Source of the DNA: Azolla caroliniana
Taxonomy: Eukaryota > Polypodiophyta
Assembly: GCA_043228905.1 (NCBI GenBank)
Contig: JBHGNT010000012.1
Span: 5,704,001-5,768,000, forward strand
Direction: 5' to 3'
DNA: 64,000 nt
Under the pieces are notes generated by a model. The model was not told the origin of the DNA, made no database searches, and worked only from the letters and a program-made list of their open reading frames with translations. A program made the translations under genes and the position numbers. Positions 11,501-22,801 of the stretch are shown here, in pieces (position 1 is the first letter of the stretch; every line of letters starts with the position of its first letter).

Positions 11501-12920
11501 ATGCTATGTTAGGGCCCTTTGATATGACATAGACTCTTATTGGACCATTGCTTAATAAGACCACATAAAAGAGAACATTTCAACAAAATTACATGTCATG
11601 ATTGTTGTAAAGGGACGGCCAAGTAATGGTGTAGTTTCAAATGGATAGATGAATGTCCCAAACAAGTTATTGTAGTTAAAACACGTAAGCACAAAGACAA
11701 AATCAAGGTAGGTGGATATTGCAATATAACAGATTTTACAATCCACATTTTGCATGGATTTAAATCATGTTGAAAATGGGTATTTAGCTTTGATCAAAGA
11801 ATGTTTCTGTTCATTCAAAAATGTTCTTTTCTATATAGCAAGGATATTTTAAATAACCATGACGACACAAGTGGCATAAGACATAGGTGGACTCATGAGT
11901 CACGAGAGGTGGTATATATAGTGACCTCACGATATGTCTTGTGATATGCCTTAGAATATTATCCTTCTCTTTCTTATAAGAATACTTAAAGACTTAACGC
12001 TAATATTTCTTTTGGACATCATATAGAAAATTACCCTTGTGGAGAAGGATAAACCTCATTTGAAGGCCGGTGCAATGCTTGAATATGAAGCATGCAATGT
12101 ACCACTTTATTTCTAGTTGTGTATAACGATCAATCACTTTAATTGATGGATTTAATTTTAGAGCTACAATTCTACTTTCCTTTGCGAAAGCAAAACTTAT
12201 AACTTTAATTGATGGATTTAATTTTGCAAGAAAAACAAATTTGTGCAAAATTTCATAACCTTCACCAACTAAGAGGTAGTTCGCATTAGAGATAGCTTGA
12301 TGTGAAAAATTAATCAAATTGTTCGAGATGATTAAATATGGGTGCAAAACAACCATACACACCATAAGGAACACATATTAGAGCACTCGAACACACATAG
12401 AATTCTATGACATAGTTGTAACACATAATCAGGAGAATATATGATAAGAAAGAAGAGAGGGAGAGTTTTGTCCCCATAAATATCAAAGTTCCTGCTCCAC
12501 TTATTCGTGGATCAAGAGGTTGTACCTCGTTTGTTGCTCTAGGGATCACTTAAAAAACAAGTGAAAACATGAAAAAAATAAAATAGTATGCTCTCATACC
12601 AACTATTAGAGTGCATGAATGATGCATGAATGATTGCCTGTATATTAGCAATTAGGATGGGATTTTGAGCACAAGATTTCCTTCTACCCAATTTCAAGAT
12701 GTTGAGCTAAAAAATTTAAGAGGAGTGTTGCAATGCACTCTTATCATCTTGTCTCCACCTATCTAGAAAAGCCTCTATAAGCCTTACATTTTGGATAGTA
12801 TCTAAAGAAGGCTCACCTCATGCTTTTGGAATCCAACTTTGTCCTACATTTATTATGCACATGTTGCATATGTAGTTGAATACCTTCAAATGCATGATGA
12901 CATGTTTGTTGCCTAAATAG
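8590..12920. other. AT-rich spacer, no gene seen
   Basis: I find no recognisable domain on either strand. Structure is limited to the 103-bp tandem duplication at 10251-10452 and a 24-bp direct repeat (ACTTTAATTGATGGATTTAA core) at about 12136 and 12202. The open frames are short and AT-driven. Confidence 0.5.
10251..10452. repeat. Two-copy tandem duplication, 103-bp unit
   Basis: Units start at 10251 and 10354 with GTATAAGGGGATACAAAACA and are almost identical (one clear difference, AGAGTT versus AGCGTT). The near identity points to a recent duplication. Confidence 0.9.
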
Positions 12921-12923
12921 ACC

Positions 12924-13195
12924 TTGAATGGAGTCATGATAACATGTTATGGGATAAAAATCGTAAGGACCAAGATTGGTATGAACACACATGGTATGAA
13001 AAGACTTTGTTTTAAATTAAAGTGGGAGATATTTGCAAGGCATTGTTTCGGATGTGCTGAATGGGACCACTTTATGGCGGACTGCCAATGTCATTGCTCT
13101 TCAGCTTTGGAGGTTCCTAATGAAGGGAATGGTAATGAAGGAGTTGGGAGAGATGTTGGTATGTTAGGTATTATGGTTGTTATGGATGAAGGTAC
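12924..13195 (+). pseudogene. Zinc-knuckle ORF fragment, LINE ORF1-like
   Basis: An open frame contains HCFGCAEWDHFMADC, which fits the CX2CX4HX4C zinc knuckle found in nucleic-acid-binding gag or ORF1 proteins of retroelements. It is cut at 13195, where copy B inserted (target duplication GGTAC). The host sequence resumes at 23103, and a possible LINE ORF2 start lies near 24015. I infer a LINE ORF1 remnant; other CCHC proteins remain possible. Confidence 0.4.
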
Positions 13196-13394
13196 TGTTG
13201 TAGGCGAGGAAGGTCGTCTGTGCGGAAAGAGAGAAGCATTCGATTCTTGTGAATACCTGCGTGTGACAGAGTGTAGGTCGTGCACAGAGAGAGAGAGAGA
13301 GGGAGAGAGACACAAAAGAGTTTCTTATTTCTCAAAGCAATAATACAACATCCAACCTCACAAAGAGGTTACAAGGTCACTATATATAGTGACC
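13196..13394 (-). repeat. Partial 3' LTR of copy B
   Basis: It starts with TGTTGTAGGCGAGG, the reverse complement of the family LTR end, and matches the 22816-23102 LTR up to the palindrome. The other third of the 287-bp LTR, beyond the palindrome, is missing. The preceding GGTAC pairs with 23103-23107. Confidence 0.88.
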
Positions 13395-13566
13395 TTGTAA
13401 CCTCTTTGTGGGGTTGGATGTTGTATTATTGCTTTGAGAAATAAGAAACTCTTTTGTGTCTCTCTCTCTCTCTCTCTCTGTGCACTACCTACACTCTGTC
13501 ACACGCAGGTATTCACTTGAATCGAATGCTTCTTGATCTTCCGCAAAGACGACCTCGTCTCCAACA
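13375..13566 (+). repeat. Partial 5' LTR of copy A
   Basis: Only the part downstream of the TATA palindrome survives. It ends in CTCCAACA at 13566, followed by TCTGGTATCAGAGC. It belongs to a sub-variant that differs from B, C and D near its end (CTTGAATCGAATGCTTCTTG against AAGAATCGAATGCTTCTCTC) and matches the LTR at 19474-19751. Confidence 0.85.
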
Positions 13567-13568
13567 TC

Positions 13569-13580
13569 TGGTATCAGAGC
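13569..13580 (+). other. Primer-binding site of copy A
   Basis: TGGTATCAGAGC, two bases after the LTR end. It is complementary to the 3' end of plant initiator Met tRNA and is the usual copia minus-strand primer site. Confidence 0.9.
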
Positions 13581-14247
13581 ATTCGAGGTTCGGCCGTCAT
13601 CACCGCCTGCACAGCATTCGGTTCTTCACTTCACCGCGGCCTGCACAGTATTTGCGTCATTCGAAGAAAGAGAGAAGAAGAACAAAAACCAGGTTTGCAT
13701 CTCATTGCGTTAGATCATCTTTGCTTGGAGGAAGCCAGTAGGTTGTACTCTGTCCTTCGTGATCGTAACCGCTCGAGGTGAAATCCCCTTGTGCAACATT
13801 GACACGATCGTGCTCCATTCGGTTAAACGGCATCCGAAGAGGTCATCAATCGCCGCTCGTTGTAACCACTCGGTGCAAATCGGTCTCAAGACAACAACCC
13901 CAATTCGTGCTTCATCCGGTTGATCGACATTCGAGAGGATCAGTTGGATCCATCTCTCTCGTCGCTGCAGCCACCCGAAGCAGAATCGGTTCAGATAATC
14001 GGTTTTTAATAATCGGTATTCGGCAGATATATCCGAAGCGAATCGGACTCACTCCGACTCGGTAACATTCGGGAAGACCAGTCGGTTCTGTCCCTCAAGC
14101 TACCGAAGTCAATTCGAGCAAGCTCCGAAGCCGAACCTACTCGGGTTCAAATCCGACTAGAACGATATCGGGTGAGCCAACCGGCTGCACTCCAACAAGG
14201 TTCGTAGTCGACTCTGAACCGAGCTTCGTCAACCGAAACCGAATTTG

Positions 14248-17200
14248 ATGGCATCAACATCCGGCTCGTCAGAAATGAGTCTACGAAAGTTCGATGGATC
14301 GAACTTTAACTTCTGGAAGGAGCAAATGCAGGACTATCTCATAGTCAAGGGGCAAATCGATCCCATCGAAAATGAAGAACCTCCAGAAGGATACAAACCA
14401 ATCGAGTGGCAGAAGCTGGACAGAATCGTCCGCGCCACGATTCGGATGCACCTATCGGAATCGGTATATTTTACGGTGCAATCGTGTACGACAGCATTCG
14501 AACTGTGGAAAACACTGTCGGACACTTACGAAAAGAAGGTCGCCGCAACGAAGATGTTTCTGATCCGGCGCCTCTACAACTTGCGGATGAAAGAATCCGA
14601 TTCGGTCCGAGCACACCTCAATGAGTACGAAAGCATAAGCTCCCAAATCTCGTCACAGGGGACGGCAATCGAGGATGAACTCAGAGCAATGATACTCATG
14701 AGCAGCCTTCCCTCATCATGGGAAACTTTCGTCACAACCGTGTGCAACGCGTCAACCACGGCTGTTAAATACTCCGAAGTCACGAGCGCAATCCTGACCG
14801 AAGCAGCTCGGAGAAAGTCTTTCGCCAAAGACTCAACAGACGACGCTTACGTAGTACAAGGTTCGACAGACCGATCGAACATACGAGGAAGAGATTCCTC
14901 ACGACCGCCGAACAATCAGCGAAGACGGAGCCAGTCACGGGATAACCGAATCTGCAACTATTGCAAGAAACCCGGACACATCAAAGCCGACTGCCGCGCA
15001 CTCAAGAACAAAAACAACAAGAAGAGTGGCCGGCATGAGGAGATCAATTACGTCAGCTTCTCAGCTGATTTACTACCGGACGACCCGAATATACTCTCAA
15101 TCGAAAATCCAGTCGGATCAGAAGTTCTACTCACGACTGAAGAATCGAGCACATGGCTCTTAGATTCGGGCGCGTCATTTCACGTGACTCCTCATCGATC
15201 CCAATTTCGGCAATATACGGTCCGTCACTCCGACTCAGTTCGAGTCGGCAACTCGCAACACTGTGACATCATCGGAATCGGCACAGTAGAGCTCAACCTT
15301 GCAGGTGGCTCTACACTTGTACTCCACAATGTCCGACATGTACCCGAGCTCTCAAGGCCATTAATCTCAGTCGGACAACTAGATGAAGACGGCATTCGTG
15401 CCGGTTTTTCTTCGGGAGGGTGGACACTCCATAGGGGGAACCTCCTGCTTGCTAGAGGACCCAAGATACACTCACTGTATCCGTTACATGTTACACTCAG
15501 AGAGGGTAACCTGTTTTTGGTGGATATTCCTGTGTCATCACTATGGTACAGAAGATTAGGACACCTCAGCAAGGCCGGCATCACGCATCTATCTAGAGCC
15601 GGATACATCCCCAAACTCTCCTTCTCCGACCATCAATTCTGCGAGCATTGCCAATATGGCAAACAAGCAGCCGCATCACACCCGACATCAGCACCAAGAG
15701 AAACGAGACCTCTCGATTTGGTCCACTCGGACGTCTGTGGCCCAATGCCGCATCAGTCTCTTGGCGGTGCCTCTTACTTCGTCACTTTTATTGACGATTC
15801 GACTCGAAAGGTGTGGGCTTATCCAATTCGCACCAAAGATCGGGTCTTCTCGATCTTCACCGATTGGCTCGCTATGATAGAAAATCAAACCGACCGAAAG
15901 CTGAAATGCTTTCGGACAGACCATGGGGGAGAGTTCAAATCTGAAGAATTCGTCAAATTCTGCCGACACCGCGGCATCCGACGTGAATTTACGGCACCAC
16001 ACAGCCCGGAGCAAAACGGGATTGCCGAACGCATGAATCGGACAATCCAAGAACGGATAGTTTCCATGCTCCAACACTCCGAACTGTCGGATGGCTTCTG
16101 GGCAGAGGCTCTACTCACGGCAGTACACATAATCAATATGTCGCCAAGTAGACCTCTAGGACTTCAAATTCCTCAGGAACTATGGATCGGCAGTAAGCCG
16201 AATTACGACAAGCTGAGGATCTTCGGATGCGAGGCGTATGCCCTTATTCCGAAAGATGATCGCCGAAAACTTGCACCTCGGTCCAGGAAATGCATTTTCC
16301 TTGGATATGGATCCGACGGCGAAATGGGATACCGACTCTGGGATCCCGAACGCAGACAAATCGTTCGAAGTTCGGACGTTGTGTTCAATGAGTCGGCTAT
16401 GAATCCATCAATCGAAAAACCGATCGAAGTCCGAAGGGTAACATTTTCCGATGTGCCGACCCTTCAAGAAGGCCCCGCTCTCAACACACGGTCAGCTTCA
16501 CGGGTAGCTGAACCTTACACAACCGACTCGGACAACTCCGACTCGGCACAGCAGAACAATCCGCTTTCGGACCATCCGACCTCGATACCCGATGCGACCA
16601 GTCCAATCTTACCTCGACGATCCGAGAGACTGTCGCAACCTCCGGAGAGGTACTCTCCTGGAGTCTTCTTCACCGACGCCGGCGAACCGACGTCTTACGA
16701 AGAAGCATCGACATCTGTCGACTCAGCCACCTGGCATCTGGCGATGGAGTCGGAAATGCACTCCATTCGGGCAAACAAGACTTGGGATCTGGTCGAATTA
16801 CCTAAGAATCGACGTGCTCTTCCTTGCAAGTGGGTTTATCGACTGAAAGAGACGTCTGATTCGACCACCCCAAAGTACAAGGCCAGATTAGTTGCGAAGG
16901 GCTTCCGACAAGAATATGGCGTCGACTTCGACGAGATTTTCTCACCAGTGGTGAAAATGACAACCCTTCGTTTCCTACTCGGCGTAGTGGCAGCCGACAA
17001 CTTGGAGCTGATTCAGCTAGATGTCAAAACAACCTTCCTCCATGGTGATCTCGAGGAGGAAATTTATATGGAGCAGCCCAAAGGCTTCGTGGCCACCGGC
17101 CAAGAACATCTAGTCTGCCGACTCAGGAAGAGTCTATACGGCCTCAAACAGGCACCGCGACAATGGTACAAGAAGTTCGACGACTTCATCCAATCGATCG

Positions 17201-18261
17201 GCTTCTCCAAAAGCGATGAGGACCATTGTCTCTTCACCAACACAGCTCAAGATGGTTCACCCATCTTCCTCATCATTTACGTGGACGACATGCTAATTTC
17301 TGGACGCCACGCGGGCGAACTTGCTGATCTCATTCGGCAACTGCGGTTGAAGTTTGCCATGAAGGACCTCGGTCCGGCACGACACATACTCGGCATGAAG
17401 ATTAGTCGGCATCGCGATAAACGACATCTTTTTTTGTCTCAGACCGACTATATCCGACGTGTCTTGGAACGCTTCAACATGCAATCAGCCAAATCTGCTT
17501 CAACCCCGCTCCCAATGAATCTTCGGCTCTCTCAGCGAGACTGCCCGACATCCGGTCCGGAGGGGGAAGATGTGAAGTCGGTACCGTATGCACTGGCAGT
17601 CGGCTCCCTTATGTACCTGATGGTCGCGACACGGCCTGATATTTCTCACGCCGTAGGAGTCGTTAGCAGATTTATGCACAACCCTGGCCGATCGCATTGG
17701 AACGCAGTCAAGCATGTGTTCAGATATCTGGCTGGCACAAAAGACCACGGCATTCTTTTCGGTCCGAACCGAACCTCAGGCGTAGTCGGTTACACCGACT
17801 CGGATTTCGCCGGCTGTATAGACAGTCGGAAATCAACAACCGGATACTGCTTCAAATTCGGCAATGGAGCAATTTCGTGGAAGTCGAAACTTCAGGAGTG
17901 CACAGCGACCTCAACGACCGAAGCAGAATATGTAGCTGCGTCCGACGCAGCAAAAGAAGCTTTGTGGCTCGGTCGGCTGGCGCACGCGTTTCGACAAGTC
18001 GACCATGACTCGGCTCCAGTTGTCTACAGCGACAGTCAAGGTGCTGTTGCCTTGTCAAAAAATCCGGTTCACCACAACGCCTCCAAACATATCGACGTTC
18101 GATATCACTTCGTTCGGGACTGCGTCATTTCAGGGAATATCGGTCTAGCGAAAATATCCACAACCGACAATGTCGCAGATGGAATGACCAAGTGTCTCTC
18201 GGCAGACCGTTTTCGGTCCCTTCGGCATCAGATGGGCGTAACGACAAACCAGTCCGGTTAG
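14248..18261 (+). CDS. Copia gag-pol polyprotein, copy A (open, motif-damaged)
   Basis: A single 1337-codon frame. Gag is at the N-terminus, with a CCHC zinc knuckle at residues 236-249 (CNYCKKPGHIKADC). The aspartic protease has LDSGAS with D306. Integrase has HHCC then the catalytic triad D495, D558, E594 (D-x35-E). The reverse transcriptase has YVDD at 1011-1014, and the RNase H has YTDSDFAG with D1184. I start at the ATG at 14248; a TTG lies one codon upstream. Compared with copies C and D, three conserved positions are changed: the first His of the integrase HHCC finger is Tyr (residue 434), Asn after D558 is His, and Ala in the DVKTAFLHG motif is Thr. The integrase is therefore probably inactive although the frame is open. 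The 5' LTR lacks its upstream part. Confidence 0.93.
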   Translation: MASTSGSSEMSLRKFDGSNFNFWKEQMQDYLIVKGQIDPIENEEPPEGYKPIEWQKLDRIVRATIRMHLSESVYFTVQSCTTAFELWKTLSDTYEKKVAATKMFLIRRLYNLRMKESDSVRAHLNEYESISSQISSQGTAIEDELRAMILMSSLPSSWETFVTTVCNASTTAVKYSEVTSAILTEAARRKSFAKDSTDDAYVVQGSTDRSNIRGRDSSRPPNNQRRRSQSRDNRICNYCKKPGHIKADCRALKNKNNKKSGRHEEINYVSFSADLLPDDPNILSIENPVGSEVLLTTEESSTWLLDSGASFHVTPHRSQFRQYTVRHSDSVRVGNSQHCDIIGIGTVELNLAGGSTLVLHNVRHVPELSRPLISVGQLDEDGIRAGFSSGGWTLHRGNLLLARGPKIHSLYPLHVTLREGNLFLVDIPVSSLWYRRLGHLSKAGITHLSRAGYIPKLSFSDHQFCEHCQYGKQAAASHPTSAPRETRPLDLVHSDVCGPMPHQSLGGASYFVTFIDDSTRKVWAYPIRTKDRVFSIFTDWLAMIENQTDRKLKCFRTDHGGEFKSEEFVKFCRHRGIRREFTAPHSPEQNGIAERMNRTIQERIVSMLQHSELSDGFWAEALLTAVHIINMSPSRPLGLQIPQELWIGSKPNYDKLRIFGCEAYALIPKDDRRKLAPRSRKCIFLGYGSDGEMGYRLWDPERRQIVRSSDVVFNESAMNPSIEKPIEVRRVTFSDVPTLQEGPALNTRSASRVAEPYTTDSDNSDSAQQNNPLSDHPTSIPDATSPILPRRSERLSQPPERYSPGVFFTDAGEPTSYEEASTSVDSATWHLAMESEMHSIRANKTWDLVELPKNRRALPCKWVYRLKETSDSTTPKYKARLVAKGFRQEYGVDFDEIFSPVVKMTTLRFLLGVVAADNLELIQLDVKTTFLHGDLEEEIYMEQPKGFVATGQEHLVCRLRKSLYGLKQAPRQWYKKFDDFIQSIGFSKSDEDHCLFTNTAQDGSPIFLIIYVDDMLISGRHAGELADLIRQLRLKFAMKDLGPARHILGMKISRHRDKRHLFLSQTDYIRRVLERFNMQSAKSASTPLPMNLRLSQRDCPTSGPEGEDVKSVPYALAVGSLMYLMVATRPDISHAVGVVSRFMHNPGRSHWNAVKHVFRYLAGTKDHGILFGPNRTSGVVGYTDSDFAGCIDSRKSTTGYCFKFGNGAISWKSKLQECTATSTTEAEYVAASDAAKEALWLGRLAHAFRQVDHDSAPVVYSDSQGAVALSKNPVHHNASKHIDVRYHFVRDCVISGNIGLAKISTTDNVADGMTKCLSADRFRSLRHQMGVTTNQSG

Positions 18262-18445
18262 AGCCGGACACAGAGCAGGATGGTTCCCGACAACCGACAT
18301 CAGTTCCTTAATGATCGGCTTCAACTGTTCCGACCCGACCAGTTCGATCTTCTGCCTTCGGACCCTGCCGACTGGAACAAAGCTGATGTGTCCGAGAACC
18401 TAAGTCTATACCTGTAATCTTAGATAACCCATGTATACGCCCATT

Positions 18446-18454
18446 ACGGGGGAG
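18446..18454 (+). other. Polypurine tract of copy A
   Basis: ACGGGGGAG directly before the TGTCGAATAC start of the 3' LTR; the plus-strand primer site. Confidence 0.8.
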
Positions 18455-18684
18455 TGTCGAATACATGTGTATAATGGACGTATTCACACTATCCCGTTTT
18501 GAGTAGTTGCCCTAAGTCGGTCACTATATATAGTGACCTTGTAACCTCTTTGTGGGGTTGGATGTTGTATTATTGCTTTGAGAAATAAGAAACTCTTTTG
18601 TGTCTCTCTCTCTCTCTCTCTCTGTGCACTACCTACACTCTGTCACACGCAGGTATTCACTTGAATCGAATGCTTCTTGATCTT
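18455..18684 (+). repeat. 3' LTR of copy A, interrupted by the gap
   Basis: It begins TGTCGAATACATG. Against the full-length LTRs it lacks about 24 bases after CCCGTTTTG (the GCCATTTATGTAATTAGC stretch), and it is cut by the N run at 18685. Confidence 0.85.
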
Positions 18685-18784
18685 NNNNNNNNNNNNNNNN
18701 NNNNNNNNNNNNNNNNNNNNNNNNNNNNNNNNNNNNNNNNNNNNNNNNNNNNNNNNNNNNNNNNNNNNNNNNNNNNNNNNNNNN
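18685..18784. other. Assembly gap (100 N)
   Basis: Exactly 100 N, the customary placeholder for a gap of unknown size. Sequence after the gap repeats about 700 bases found before it. Confidence 1.
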
Positions 18785-19280
18785 AAACCGAACCTCAGGC
18801 GTAGTCGGTTACACCGACTCGGATTTCGCCGGCTGTATAGACAGTCGGAAATCAACAACCGGATACTGCTTCAAATTCGGCAATGGAGCAATTTCGTGGA
18901 AGTCGAAACTTCAGGAGTGCACAGCGACCTCAACGACCGAAGCAGAATATGTAGCTGCGTCCGACGCAGCAAAAGAAGCTTTGTGGCTCGGTCGGCTGGC
19001 GCACGCGTTTCGACAAGTCGACCATGACTCGGCTCCAGTTGTCTACAGCGACAGTCAAGGTGCTGTTGCCTTGTCAAAAAATCCGGTTCACCACAACGCC
19101 TCCAAACATATCGACGTTCGATATCACTTCGTTCGGGACTGCGTCATTTCAGGGAATATCGGTCTAGCGAAAATATCCACAACCGACAATGTCGCAGATG
19201 GAATGACCAAGTGTCTCTCGGCAGACCGTTTTCGGTCCCTTCGGCATCAGATGGGCGTAACGACAAACCAGTCCGGTTAG
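18785..19280 (+). pseudogene. Repeated RNase H end of copia pol after the gap
   Basis: This is the C-terminal 165 residues of the copy A polyprotein, from the YTDSDFAG RNase H region to the stop. It matches 17767-18261 in register, with no indel from there to the LTR start. It has no start of its own and is either an assembly duplicate of copy A's 3' end or the end of another copy. Confidence 0.85.
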
Positions 19281-19473
19281 AGCCGGACACAGAGCAGGAT
19301 GGTTCCCGACAACCGACATCAGTTCCTTAATGATCGGCTTCAACTGTTCCGACCCGACCAGTTCGATCTTCTGCCTTCGGACCCTGCCGACTGGAACAAA
19401 GCTGATGTGTCCGAGAACCTAAGTCTATACCTGTAATCTTAGATAACCCATGTATACGCCCATTACGGGGGAG

Positions 19474-19751
19474 TGTCGAATACATGTGTATAATGGACGT
19501 ATTCACACTATCCCGTTTTGGCCATTTATGTAATTAGCATAAAGGGTAGTTGCCCTAAGTCGGTCACTATATATAGTGACCTTGTAACCTCTTTGTGGGG
19601 TTGGATGTTGTATTATTGCTTTGAGAAATAAGAAACTCTTTTGTGTCTCTCTCTCTCTCTCTCTGTGCACTACCTACACTCTGTCACACGCAGGTATTCA
19701 CTTGAATCGAATGCTTCTTGATCTTCCGCAAAGACGACCTCGTCTCCAACA
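19474..19751 (+). repeat. Complete 3' LTR (copy A type)
   Basis: 278 bp from TGTCGAATAC to CTCCAACA, keeping the segment deleted in the LTR at 18455. It contains the GGTCAC...GTGACC palindrome with a TATATA core. It abuts copy B reverse-transcriptase sequence (GGTCC...) directly, as an insertion end should. Confidence 0.9.
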
Positions 19752-22139
19752 GGTCCTTCATGGCAAACTTCAACCGCAGTTGCCGAATGAGATCAGCAAG
19801 TTCGCCCGCGTGGCGTCCAGAAATTAGCATGTCGTCCACGTAAATGATGAGGAAGATGGGTGAACCATCTTGAGCTGTGTTGGTGAAGAGACAATGGTCC
19901 TCATCGCTTTTGGAGAAGCCGATCGATTGGATGAAGTCGTCGAACTTCTTGTACCATTGTCGCGGTGCCTGTTTGAGGCCGTATAGACTCTTCCTGAGTC
20001 GGCAGACTAGATGTTCTTGGCCGGTGGCCACGAAGCCTTTGGGCTGCTCCATATAAATTTCCTCCTCGAGATCACCATGGAGGAAGGCTGTTTTGACATC
20101 TAGCTGAATCAGCTCCAAGTTGTCGGCTGCCACTACGCCGAGTAGGAAACGAAGGGTTGTCATTTTCACCACTGGTGAGAAAATCTCATCGAAGTCGACG
20201 CCATATTCTTGTCGGAAGCCCTTCGCAACTAATCTGGCCTTGTACTTTGGGGTGGTCGAATCAGACGTCTCTTTCAGTCCGTCGATTCTTAGGTAATTCG
20301 ACCAGGTCCCAAGTCTTGTTTGCCCGAATGGAGTGCATTTCCGACTCCATCGCCAGATGCCAGGTGGCTGAATCGACAGATGTCGATGCTTCTTCGTAAG
20401 ACGTCGGTTCGCCGGGTTGTCGGCAGAATTTGAACGAATTCTTCAGATTTGAACTCTCCCCCATTGTCTGTCCGAAAGCATTTCAGCTTTCGGTCGGTTT
20501 GATTTTCTATCATAGCGAGCCAATCGGTGAAGATCGAGAAGACCCGATCTTTGGTGCGAATTGGATACGCCCACACCTTTCGAGTCGAATCGTCAATAAA
20601 AGTGACGAAGTAAGAGGCACCGCCAAGAGACTGATGCGGCATTGGGCCACAGACGTCCGAGTGGACCAAATCGAGAGGTCTCGTTTCTCTTGGTGCTGAT
20701 GTCGGGTGTGATGCGGCTGCTTGTTTGCCATACTGGCAATGCTCGCAGAATTGATGGTCGGAGAAGGAGAGTTTGGGGATGTATCCGGCTCTAGATAGAT
20801 GCGTGATGCCGGCCTTGCTGAGGTGTCCTAATCTTCTGTGCCATAGTGATGACACAGGAATATCCACCAAAAACAGGTTACCCTCTCTGAGTGTAACATG
20901 TAACGGATACAGTGAGTGTATCTTGGGTCCTCTAGCAAGCAGGAGGTTCCCCCTATGGAGTGTCCACCCTCCCGAAGAAAAACCGGCACGAATGCCGTCT
21001 TCATCTAGTTGTCCGACTGAGATTAATGGCCTTGAGAGCTCGGGTACATGTCGGACATTGTGGAGTACAAGTGTAGAGCCACCTGCAAGGTTGAGCTCTA
21101 CTGTGCCGATTCCGATGATGTCACAGTGTTGCGAGTTGCCGACTCGAACTGAGTCGGAGTGACGGACCGTATATTGCCGAAATTGGGATCGATGAGGAGT
21201 CACGTGAAATGACGCGCCCGAATCTAAGAGCCATGTGCTCGATTCTTCAGTCGTGAGCAGAACTTCTGATCCGACTGGATTTTCGATTGATAGTATATTC
21301 GGGTCGTCCGGTAGTACATCAGCTGAGAAGCTGACGTAATTGATCTCCTCATGCCGGCCACTCTTCTTGTTGTTTTTGTTCTTGAGTGCGCGGCAGTCGG
21401 CTTTGATGTGTCCGGGTTTCTTGCAATAGTTGCAGATTCGGTTATCCCGTGACTGGCTCCGTCTTCGCTGATTGTTCGGCGGTCGTGAGGAATCTCTTCC
21501 TCGTATGTTCGATCGGTCTGTCGAACCTTGTACTACATAAGCGTCGTCTGTTGAGTCTTTGGCGAAAGACTTTCTCCGAGCTGCTTCGGTCAGGATTGCG
21601 CTCGTGACTTCGGAGTATTTAACAGCCGTGGTTGACGCGTTGCACACGGTTGTGACGAAAGTTTCCCATGATGAGGGAAGGCTGCTCATGAGTATCATTG
21701 CTCTGAGTTCATCCTCGATTGCCGTCCCCTGTGACGAGATTTGGGAGCTTATGCTTTTGTACTCATTGAGGTGTGCTTGGACCGAATCGGATTCTTTCAT
21801 CCGCAAGTTGTAGAGGCGCCGGATCAGAAACATCTTCGTTGCGGCGACCTTCTTTTCGTAAGTGTCCGACAGTGTTTTCCACAGTTCGAATGCTGTCGTA
21901 CACGATTGCACCGTAAAATATACCGATTCCGATAGGTGCATCCGAATCGTGGCGCGGACGATTCTGTCCAGCTTCTGCCACTCGATTGGTTTGTATCCTT
22001 CTGGAGGTTCTTCATTTTCGATGGGATCGATTTGCCCCTTGACTATGAGATAGTCCTGCATTTGCTCCTTCCAGAAGTTAAAGTTCGATCCATCGAACTT
22101 TCGTAGACTCATTTCTGACGAGCCGGATGTTGATGCCAT
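19752..22139 (-). pseudogene. Copia gag-pol of copy B, internally deleted
   Basis: On the minus strand it reads gag (start 22139), zinc knuckle, protease LDSGAS and integrase up to the DNGGEF motif, then breaks near 20416-20440. A one-base insertion shifts the frame (TTTGAACGAATT against TTTGACGAATT). A deletion of about 0.7 kb relative to copy C joins integrase to the start of reverse transcriptase near 20416. A further deletion of about 30 bases lies near 20279. The reverse transcriptase then reads through YVDDM to 19752, where copy A's LTR begins. RNase H and the polypurine tract are absent. Confidence 0.9.
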
Positions 22140-22801
22140 CAAATTCGGTTTCGGTTGACGAAGCTCGGTTCGGAGTCGGCTACGAACCTTGTTGGAGTGC
22201 AGCCGGTTGGCTCACCCGATATCGTTCTAGTCGGATTTGAACCCGAGTAGGTTCGGCTTCGGAGCTTGCTCGAATTGACTTCGGTAGCTTGAGGGACAGA
22301 ACCGACTGGTCTTCCCGAATGTTACCGAGTCGGAGTGAGTCCGGTTCGCTACGGATATATCTGCCGAATACCGATTATTAAAACCGATTATCTGAACCGA
22401 TTCTGCTTCGGGTGGCTGCAGCGACGAGAGAGATGGATCCAACTGATCCTCTCGAATGTCGATCAGCCGGATGAAGCACGAATTGGGGTTGTTGTCTTGA
22501 GACCGATTTGCACCGAGTGGTTACAACGAGCGGCGATTGATGACCTCTTCGGATGCCGTTTAACCGAATGGAGCACGATCGTGTCAATGTTGCACAAGGG
22601 GATTTCACCTCGAGCGGTTACGATCACGAAGGACAGAGTACAACCTGATGGCTTACTCCAAGCAAGAGGATCTAACGCGATGAGGTGCAGACCTCGTTTT
22701 TGTTCTTCTTCTCTCTTTCTTCGAATGACGCGAATACTGTGCAGGCCGTGATGAAGTGAAGAACCGAATGCTGTGCAGGCGGTGATGACGGCCGAACCTC
22801 T

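Noticed and set aside
13091-13741. Short LTR-spanning frames repeated at every copia copy (Ser-Leu-rich starts)
   Set aside because: They recur in every LTR and leader and arise from the TC-rich LTR; no protein family.
14245-14247. TTG start one codon before the copia polyprotein
   Set aside because: A standard ATG follows directly and is shared by all copies; non-ATG initiation is not needed.
18598-19027. Open frames running across the N gap
   Set aside because: They depend on translating N bases and join unrelated frames.
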